Shown: positions 57,430 through 64,000 of the stretch, one piece after another
How the letters are laid out: each line of letters begins with the position of its first letter
How positions within the stretch are numbered: the first letter of the stretch is position 1
Origin: Thermohalobaculum sp039180675
GTDB taxonomy: Bacteria > Pseudomonadota > Alphaproteobacteria > Rhodobacterales > Rhodobacteraceae
Assembly (NCBI GenBank): GCA_039180675.1
Contig: JBCDDC010000019.1
Span: forward strand, 1 to 64,000
Length of the DNA stretch: 64,000 nucleotides
Direction of reading: 5' to 3'
Position numbers and translations under genes: made by a program
The notes under the pieces: model-generated
The model's database searches: none
Seen by the model: only the letters and a program-made list of their open reading frames with translations
What the model was told of the DNA's origin: nothing

Positions 57430-59316
57430 TTGTTTCACGTGAAACAGTACGATGTCATCGTGATCGGCGGCGGGCATGCAGGGGCAGAAGCGGCCCGTGC
57501 GGCAGCCGCAGTCTACGGCCCCGTGGCGCTCATCACGCACCGGTTTGACCGGATCGGCGTGATGTCGTGTAACCCGGCGATCGGTGGCCTAGGCAAGGGC
57601 CATCTTGTGCGCGAGATCGACGCGATGGACGGTGTGATGGGCCGGGCGGCCGATCATGCCGGGATCCAGTTCCGCCTTCTCAATCGGCGGAAAGGCCCCG
57701 CGGTTCAGGGGCCGCGCGCGCAGTGCGACCGAGCGCTCTACCGGGATTTCATTCAGGGCGAGTTGTCTCACGCCAGTGGGCTTTCGATCATTGAGGGCGA
57801 AGTTACCGACCTGGTGGTCGAGGCTGGGCGCGTCTCCGGTGTGGTGATCGATGGGGAGCAGACGCTACGATGCCGCGCGGTGGTTCTGACGACGGGCACG
57901 TTCCTGGATGGCATCATTCATATCGGCGACAGTCGGCGCAGCGGCGGCCGCGTTGGCGATGCCGCCGCGTCGCGGCTTGCGGCCCGGATCCGGGATCTGG
58001 GCCTTGCGACCGGGCGGCTGAAAACCGGCACGCCGCCGAGGCTGCATCGGGATACGATCGACTTCAGCGTTCTGGAGGCTCAGCCAGGTGACGAGGACCC
58101 GACATTGTTCTCATTCCTGTCCGGCTCTGTGAGCGCGCCACAGGTGCCCTGCCACATCACCCGCACCAGTGAACGGACGCACGAGATCATTCGCCAGAAC
58201 CTCGACCGTTCGGCGATGTATGGCGGGTACATCGATGGTGTCGGCCCGCGTTATTGCCCCTCGATCGAGGATAAGGTTGTGAGGTTCGAGGACCGCTCGT
58301 CCCATCAGATCTTTCTTGAACCGGAAGGAATTGGCGACCCGCTGATCTATCCGAACGGGATTTCCACCTCTCTGCCCGCCGAGGTGCAGGAGGCCTATGT
58401 CCGCTCAATCGAGGGACTTGAGCGTGCCGAGATCGTCCAGCCGGGGTACGCGATCGAGTACGATTACGTCGACCCAAGATCCCTTACCGATACGCTGGAG
58501 GTCCGGGCGCTCCCGGGCCTTTATCTGGCCGGGCAGATCAACGGCACGACCGGCTACGAGGAAGCGAGCGCGCAAGGCCTGATTGCCGGTGCGAATGCAG
58601 CGCTGGCGGAACAGGGCCCCGCGCTCACCTTTGACCGGGCGGACGGCTATATCGGCGTGATGGTCGATGATCTTGTCACGAAGGGCGTGGCGGAGCCCTA
58701 TCGCATGTTCACGTCACGTGCAGAGTTCCGATTGATGCTGCGGGCTGACAATGCGGATCAGAGGCTGACTGAAAAGGCGCGCAAAGCGGGCCTGGTTTCA
58801 GATGCGCGCTGGGTTGCATTTCAGCAGAAGATGGAAGCGCTCGACCGCAGTCGGAAGGCTTTGAGCGCGGAGGCTTATTCATCAAGAGTGCTGGCAGAGC
58901 GGGGTATTCGGATCAATCAGGACGGCACGAAACGCACGATCCTGGAGCTTCTGGGGTTCTCCGATATCTCGAAAGACGACCTCGCAGCGGCGTTTCCGGA
59001 ACTTCGAGATATCGAGCGAGGCGTTCTGCAGCAACTCTGCAACGAGGCGATCTATGCAAACTATCTGCCGCGGCAGGAGGCGATGATCGCCCAGATGCGG
59101 GCGGAGGAGGAGCGCGCGCTGCCGGAGAACATCGACTATGGCTCGATCTCCGGCCTATCGAGCGAGCTCCGTCAGAAGCTCTCGGAGCGCAGGCCGCAGA
59201 CCCTTGGCCAGGCCTCCCGTATCGAGGGGATGACGCCCGCGGCGCTTGCGCTGATCCTCGTCACCGCGAAGTCGGCTGAGAGGTCCGGGCTATCAGAGGC
59301 GCAGGCCAAGGTTTGA
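57430..59316 (+). CDS. mnmG: tRNA uridine-5-carboxymethylaminomethyl modification enzyme MnmG
   Basis: 628 residues. The FAD-binding motif VIVIGGGHAGAEAARAAA follows the first codons directly. MSCNPAIGGLGKGHLVREID, TGRLKTGTPPRL and RAEFRLMLRADNADQRLTEK are classic GidA blocks. The start is TTG at 57430; the residues FHVKQ after it are encoded by a parS site, which may constrain the N-terminus. It forms a complex with MnmE for the cmnm5U34 modification. It overlaps the rsmG start by 4 bases. Confidence 0.96.
   Translation: MFHVKQYDVIVIGGGHAGAEAARAAAAVYGPVALITHRFDRIGVMSCNPAIGGLGKGHLVREIDAMDGVMGRAADHAGIQFRLLNRRKGPAVQGPRAQCDRALYRDFIQGELSHASGLSIIEGEVTDLVVEAGRVSGVVIDGEQTLRCRAVVLTTGTFLDGIIHIGDSRRSGGRVGDAAASRLAARIRDLGLATGRLKTGTPPRLHRDTIDFSVLEAQPGDEDPTLFSFLSGSVSAPQVPCHITRTSERTHEIIRQNLDRSAMYGGYIDGVGPRYCPSIEDKVVRFEDRSSHQIFLEPEGIGDPLIYPNGISTSLPAEVQEAYVRSIEGLERAEIVQPGYAIEYDYVDPRSLTDTLEVRALPGLYLAGQINGTTGYEEASAQGLIAGANAALAEQGPALTFDRADGYIGVMVDDLVTKGVAEPYRMFTSRAEFRLMLRADNADQRLTEKARKAGLVSDARWVAFQQKMEALDRSRKALSAEAYSSRVLAERGIRINQDGTKRTILELLGFSDISKDDLAAAFPELRDIERGVLQQLCNEAIYANYLPRQEAMIAQMRAEEERALPENIDYGSISGLSSELRQKLSERRPQTLGQASRIEGMTPAALALILVTAKSAERSGLSEAQAKV
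57431..57446. promoter_or_regulatory. parS centromere site 1
   Basis: TGTTTCACGTGAAACA is the perfect 16-bp palindromic ParB-binding site. It lies within codons 1-6 of mnmG, about 5.2 kb from the probable oriC and 3.3 kb from parB. Confidence 0.95.
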
Positions 59317-59937
59317 CATCGACCCAGGTGACGCTGCTTCCCGGCCTCGATGTTTCACGTGAAACATTCGCGCGCCTGAAGGCCTACGAGGAGTTGCTTC
59401 TGAAGTGGACGAAGCGGATCAATTTGATCTCGCGGAACACGGTCGAGGACGCCTGGGCGCGGCATATCCTGGACTCGGCGCAGCTCTTCCCATGGGCTCA
59501 AGACAGGCCTGGACCTTGGGTCGATTTCGGGTCCGGTGGGGGTATGCCGGGGCTCGTTCTGGCCATTCTCGCTGGCGAATTCCCTAGCTCGCCTCAGGTC
59601 CATCTCGTGGAAAGCGATACGCGTAAGGCGGCCTTCCTGTCGCATGTCTGCCAGGAACTGAAACTTTCCGCACAAGTTCGCAGAGAACGGATTGAGGAAA
59701 TCACTTCGTTCCACGCTGGTCTCATTACTGCCCGGGCGCTCGCACCGCTTCACGACCTTCTGGCACTTGCCGAACTATTTCTCGCGGCTGATACGAAACT
59801 TCTCTTTCTGAAAGGGGCCAAAGCGGATTCCGAATTGACCGCCGCGCTGGCTCATTGGCATATTGACGTTGAGGTTTTCGAGAGCAGGACAGACCCCACT
59901 GGTCGTATCCTCCGCCTCTCCAACGTTCGGAGGCGCA

Positions 59938-59945
<8 letters not shown>
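59313..59945 (+). CDS. rsmG: 16S rRNA (guanine(527)-N(7))-methyltransferase RsmG
   Basis: 210 residues. The SAM-binding motif is WVDFGSGGGMPGLVLA, preceded by the family's helix LLKWTKRINLISRNTVEDAW and ARHILDSAQLFPW; ITARALAPLHDLLALAE is the late signature. It methylates N7 of G527 in 16S rRNA. The start is uncertain: TTG at 59313 overlaps the mnmG stop, while GTG at 59328 would give a slightly shorter protein. Codons at residues 13-18 (VSRET) are written by the second parS site. Downstream, parA starts 8 bases before the rsmG stop. Confidence 0.95.
59351..59366. promoter_or_regulatory. parS centromere site 2
   Basis: A second perfect TGTTTCACGTGAAACA palindrome, 1.9 kb from the first, inside the 5' part of rsmG. 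Two parS sites close to parAB and the origin would load ParB and organise origin segregation. Confidence 0.95.
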
Positions 59946-60753
<808 letters not shown>

Positions 60754-60766
60754 GAGGACAGCTTAC

Positions 60767-61678
60767 ATGGGACGCAAAGCGGAGAACAAAAAACTCGGCA
60801 TGGGGTTGTCGGCCCTCCTCGGCGATGTTGCCGAGGCCCCGGTCAAGGTCGCCGATAAACCCGGGAAATCCGCGGCCCCGGCTGGCGCGTCCGACCGGCC
60901 GATACAGACGGTTGCGATCGATCTGATCCACCCGAACCCGGATCAGCCCCGGCGCGATTTTGTCGAGTCCGATCTGGAGGAGCTCGCGGCCTCGATCAGA
61001 GAAAGGGGTGTGATCCAGCCGGTGATCCTGCGCCCCGACCCCTCCAGGTCTGGTCAATATCAGATCGTCGCGGGCGAGCGGCGCTGGCGGGCGGCCCAGC
61101 GCGCGAAACTACATGAACTTCCCGTGGTTGTTCGCGAGCTGGACGATCAATCTGTACTAGAGATTGCGCTGATCGAGAACATCCAGCGCGCGGATCTCAA
61201 CGCGATCGAGGAAGCGCTCGGCTACACTCAGCTTCTGGAGCGATTTCAGTATACACAGGAGACGCTGGCGAAGATCGTTGGCAAGAGCCGCCCGCATCTG
61301 GCGAATATGCTCCGGCTCCTTGCCTTGCCCGCCGGGGTTCAGTGGTTGGTGCGCGAGGGAAAGCTGACCGCCGGCCATGCGCGCGCGGTCGTCACTGCGC
61401 CGGATCCCGAAGCGCTGGCGCTGAGGGCGGTTCGGGAGGGACTCACGGTTCGTCAGATCGAGGATCTCGTGCGTGGAGCAGGCACGGGCAAACGTGCGTC
61501 AAAGGCGGCAAGGCGGCCCTCGAAAGACGCCGATACCCGTCAGATCGAGGGAGACCTCTCGGCCGCTCTTCGCATGAAGGTAACCATCCAGCATGGAGAC
61601 GCGGGCGGCGGTGAGATGAGGATCCGGTACAAGAGCCTTGAGGATCTCGACAAACTGCTCGCGCATCTTGCCAACTAA
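60767..61678 (+). CDS. parB: Chromosome partitioning protein ParB
   Basis: 303 residues from the ATG at 60767. It starts with the ParA-stimulating peptide (KKLGMGLSALLGDV); the CTP-binding core contains IHPNPDQPRRDF and the box GERRWRAAQRAKL, followed by ENIQRADLNAIEEALGYTQL and the DNA-binding helix-turn-helix KIVGKSRPHLANMLRLLALP. The C-terminal dimerisation part is normal. It binds the two parS sites. Its stop overlaps the end of convergent holA by 4 bases. Confidence 0.96.
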   Translation: MGRKAENKKLGMGLSALLGDVAEAPVKVADKPGKSAAPAGASDRPIQTVAIDLIHPNPDQPRRDFVESDLEELAASIRERGVIQPVILRPDPSRSGQYQIVAGERRWRAAQRAKLHELPVVVRELDDQSVLEIALIENIQRADLNAIEEALGYTQLLERFQYTQETLAKIVGKSRPHLANMLRLLALPAGVQWLVREGKLTAGHARAVVTAPDPEALALRAVREGLTVRQIEDLVRGAGTGKRASKAARRPSKDADTRQIEGDLSAALRMKVTIQHGDAGGGEMRIRYKSLEDLDKLLAHLAN

Positions 61679-62700
61679 CTGCGCTCTGATCGTGCGCCCA
61701 TCATCGCGAGCCTGAGCAGGCACCGTTCCACCATTGCATCGTCTGGTCGCGAGCCCGCGCTACGCAACTGACGCTCGGTCGTGTATAGCAGCCTGGTGGC
61801 ACTCTCCAACTTCGTGCCCCAGCGCCAAACAGCGGCGGCCACGCGCTGGCGCCGTGGGCCGAAGACCGGCGGTCTCAACCGGCCGATCGCGGCATCGATC
61901 CCGTCATCGGCACCGGAAACAGATACGAGATCGCGAAACCGTCGGCTTGTCTGGATCATGATCTGGATGGCATTCGTCCCACCTGCTGTTACCTTTCGCA
62001 GCAAGGGGCCGACTGCCTCGGGTCTGCCATCGATCACCGCATCGATCAGATCGTCCGCGGCGGCATCCATGGAGAGTGGGAGATGAGGAGCCAGATCACC
62101 TGGACCGATCTCCTTTTCGCTTCTACTGAAGGAAATGGCAATCTTTTCAATAAGTTGGTTTGCTGCGCCTGGATCCATAGCGGCGAGCGTTCCCACCAGC
62201 AGGTTCTCTGCATCAGGAGAGAAAGCAGCCTTGAAGCCCAACTTGCGCAGATGCGCGCTCACATCGTTTGCCGTCATCGCCTTAGGATAGAGGCCGAGTG
62301 CGGCGACGGATCTGTGCCCCTCGAACAGCTTGCGCAGCGAGGACCGTGCATTCAGTTGCCCGGAGACGACGATCAGGAAGGCATCCTCCGCCGTCAGATC
62401 GTCGAGGATATCGGTGAGCCCCTTCGCCAAACCATCCTTGGCGCCTTCGACGACAACCGCCCGGCGCCCGGGAAAGAATCCGCGGGCGCGCAGGGCGCCG
62501 TCGAGGTCGGCGATCTCCTTGGTGGCCACTGCGCCGTCGAGGTTCGTCAGTCTCAGATCATCGCCTTCGGCAATCGCAGCCACCATCTGCTGGCGCGCGC
62601 GCGCGAGCACTCCAGAATCTGGCCCATGGAGCAGAGCCCCGCAAAGATCGAGATTTGGAGTGTCGACAAATGCCTCAGCAGCCGCGGCGTTCAGCTTCAT
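61675..62700 (-). CDS. holA: DNA polymerase III subunit delta
   Basis: 341 residues from the ATG at 62700 (MKLNAAAAEAFVDTPNLDLC). The frame stays open upstream, antisense to lptE, but that is not coding. GALLHGPDSGVLARARQQMV is the alphaproteobacterial delta start, GRRAVVVEGAKDGLAKGL and FLIVVSGQLNARSSLRKLFE follow. It loads the sliding clamp as part of the clamp loader. It overlaps the end of lptE by 4 bases, a common order in Rhodobacteraceae. Confidence 0.9.
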   Translation of the reverse strand: MKLNAAAAEAFVDTPNLDLCGALLHGPDSGVLARARQQMVAAIAEGDDLRLTNLDGAVATKEIADLDGALRARGFFPGRRAVVVEGAKDGLAKGLTDILDDLTAEDAFLIVVSGQLNARSSLRKLFEGHRSVAALGLYPKAMTANDVSAHLRKLGFKAAFSPDAENLLVGTLAAMDPGAANQLIEKIAISFSRSEKEIGPGDLAPHLPLSMDAAADDLIDAVIDGRPEAVGPLLRKVTAGGTNAIQIMIQTSRRFRDLVSVSGADDGIDAAIGRLRPPVFGPRRQRVAAAVWRWGTKLESATRLLYTTERQLRSAGSRPDDAMVERCLLRLAMMGARSERS

Positions 62701-63206
62701 GCGCTCTTCAGGATGGTGTCCGCGCGGGCGAGGACGGAGCGGCTGATCCGGTGCCCGAGATCCCGCACGATCCGGCGTTCGACATCGAGCCGCGCTTCGC
62801 GGCTCGCGTAAAGCGACTCTGTCGAGTTGAAGCCCGATTCCGAGAAGGTCCGGGACTTCGTCACCGGGTTCGGATCGCCCTTGCGAAACACCGCCCAGTC
62901 GGCGGTGATCCGGATTGAGATGCGGGTGATCGTGTTGTCCTGCTCGATTGCAAGGCCCCGCTCTCTTGTTCTTAGAGAGACTTTCAGCTCCCAATCCGGC
63001 CCTTGCGGTGTACCGAGCTGAGATTCCAGCGACTGATAGAGGTGATAGCTGAGCCGGTCGCCGACGGCGGGAAAGGAGATCCGGCCCCGCAAGTCGGATG
63101 CACTACTCTCCTCCGCCAGCATCGGCCGGAAACAACCGGCGAGCGGAAGGGTGCAACCTATCGCAGCGGCGCGGGCGAGAAATTTCCGGCGGTCAGATGA
63201 CGACAT
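62697..63206 (-). CDS. lptE: LPS-assembly lipoprotein LptE
   Basis: 169 residues. The signal peptide SDRRKFLARAAAIGCTLPLA ends in the lipobox LAGC with Cys25. RRKFL resembles a twin-arginine signal, as in many Rhodobacteraceae homologues. The mature part is beta-rich and polar, matching the LptE/RlpB fold, and assignment relies on the leuS-lptE-holA order as much as on sequence. LptE plugs LptD in the outer membrane for lipopolysaccharide insertion. Overlaps leuS by 14 bases. Confidence 0.82.
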   Translation of the reverse strand: MSSSDRRKFLARAAAIGCTLPLAGCFRPMLAEESSASDLRGRISFPAVGDRLSYHLYQSLESQLGTPQGPDWELKVSLRTRERGLAIEQDNTITRISIRITADWAVFRKGDPNPVTKSRTFSESGFNSTESLYASREARLDVERRIVRDLGHRISRSVLARADTILKSA

Positions 63207-64000
63207 TTACGATCCGTCCCGGCACGACGATCACCTTCTTGGGGCTCTTGCCGTCCATAAACCGCTGAATGCCCGCGTCGGTCAACGCCATTTCCTCGAT
63301 CACGTCCTTGGCGGCCTCGACGGGCACTGAAATCTCACCGCGCTTCTTGCCGTTGACCTGAACCGGGAGCACCAGGACCGACTCTGTGAGCAGTGTTTCA
63401 TCGGCGACGGGCCAGGGAGTTTCCACCAGCGGCGTCTCGTGGCCAAGCAGTTTCCAGACCTCTTCGGCGAAATGCGGCACCATCGGCTCCATCAGTTGAG
63501 CCATGGCTTCCATTGCCTCGTGACGGGCATAGGCGAGATCGTCGTGGCCGGCGGCAGATTTCGAGATGGCGTTTGACAGCTCATAAAGCCGCGCAACTGC
63601 CTTGTTGAAGGTAAAGCCCTCAATATCCTCGCCAACGCCCTTGATCGTCCGGTGCGTCGCCTTGCGCAATCCCGCGGCCTCGTCGCCGAACTCCGCGGGT
63701 TTCTCTGGCTGGGTGCTCGCAATCTCCTGCGCCAGCCGCCAAACGCGCTGGAGGAAACGTGCGGCGCCCTCGACCCCGGCTGCCGTCCACTCCACATCGC
63801 GCTCGGGCGGGCTGTCCGACAGCATGAACCACCGGGCAGTATCGGCGCCATAGGTTGCGACGATTGTCTCCGGGTCCACCACGTTCCGCTTCGATTTCGA
63901 CATCTTGGTCGAGGAACCGATCTCCACGGCATCGCCTGTCGTCTTGAGCGCAGCCTCGCGGCTTTCGGTTATCGTGACCTCATCTGGTGCGTGCCAAACG
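63193..64000 (-). CDS. leuS: Leucyl-tRNA synthetase, 3' part (gene continues beyond the window)
   Basis: The visible 269 codons cover the end of the catalytic domain with the KMSKSKRNVVDPE signature (near 63900), the anticodon-binding helical domain (ADTARWFMLSDSPPERDVEW and following) and the C-terminal domain (VLPVQVNGKKRGEISVPVEA, ending in KKVIVVPGRIVNVVI). The frame is open to the end of the window, so the 5' two-thirds lie outside. It charges tRNA-Leu. First gene of the leftward leuS-lptE-holA unit. Confidence 0.96.
   Translation of the reverse strand, partial: VWHAPDEVTITESREAALKTTGDAVEIGSSTKMSKSKRNVVDPETIVATYGADTARWFMLSDSPPERDVEWTAAGVEGAARFLQRVWRLAQEIASTQPEKPAEFGDEAAGLRKATHRTIKGVGEDIEGFTFNKAVARLYELSNAISKSAAGHDDLAYARHEAMEAMAQLMEPMVPHFAEEVWKLLGHETPLVETPWPVADETLLTESVLVLPVQVNGKKRGEISVPVEAAKDVIEEMALTDAGIQRFMDGKSPKKVIVVPGRIVNVVI

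Overview
The window looks like a chromosomal segment of a Rhodobacteraceae (Roseobacter-type) alphaproteobacterium. Its right end carries the conserved alphaproteobacterial origin neighbourhood: dnaQ-coaE-aroE-maf-DUF299 pointing left and hemE-hemJ-rho-mnmE-mnmG-rsmG-parA-parB pointing right. A probable oriC lies between the two arms (about 51763-52201), and two perfect 16-bp parS sites are embedded in mnmG and rsmG. Beyond parB, holA, lptE and the 3' part of leuS converge on it.

The left part (1-15.6 kb) is accessory and partly decayed. It holds a tyrosine-recombinase fragment at the window edge, remnants of an alginate-type polysaccharide synthesis pair (alg8-like and PilZ/alg44-like, with in-frame stops), a GDSL esterase with an RTX tail, an RND efflux pair next to an EF-hand protein and a two-component system, and then a graveyard: a class III cyclase/TolB gene with an amber stop, a truncated IS3-family element and a broken NTF2-like gene.

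At 15.6-28.4 kb lies the most striking feature, a gene for a protein of about 4050 residues. It has a sorbosone-dehydrogenase-like propeller, four malectin-like domains, Calx-beta, DUF11 and carbohydrate-binding-like modules, a three-copy module I do not recognise, and a C-terminal pair of dockerin-type F-hand repeats. The next gene, in the same direction, encodes a small exported protein with a cohesin-like fold and a VPLPA-CTERM-like tail. I infer a cohesin-dockerin pair that tethers the giant protein to the cell surface.

The middle part (29-48 kb) has a LysR regulator with a second RND pump, then a catabolic operon: a tripartite tricarboxylate-type transporter (tctABC), an acylating sulfoacetaldehyde dehydrogenase (sauS) and a sulfoacetate-CoA ligase-like enzyme (sauT). 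A LacI-type regulator is divergent from it, with a palindromic operator in the shared gap. The likely role is sulfoacetate uptake and conversion to sulfoacetaldehyde. Next come the proton-translocating transhydrogenase genes pntAB, a CocE/NonD-type hydrolase and a patatin-like phospholipase. I saw no rRNA, tRNA or CRISPR array.
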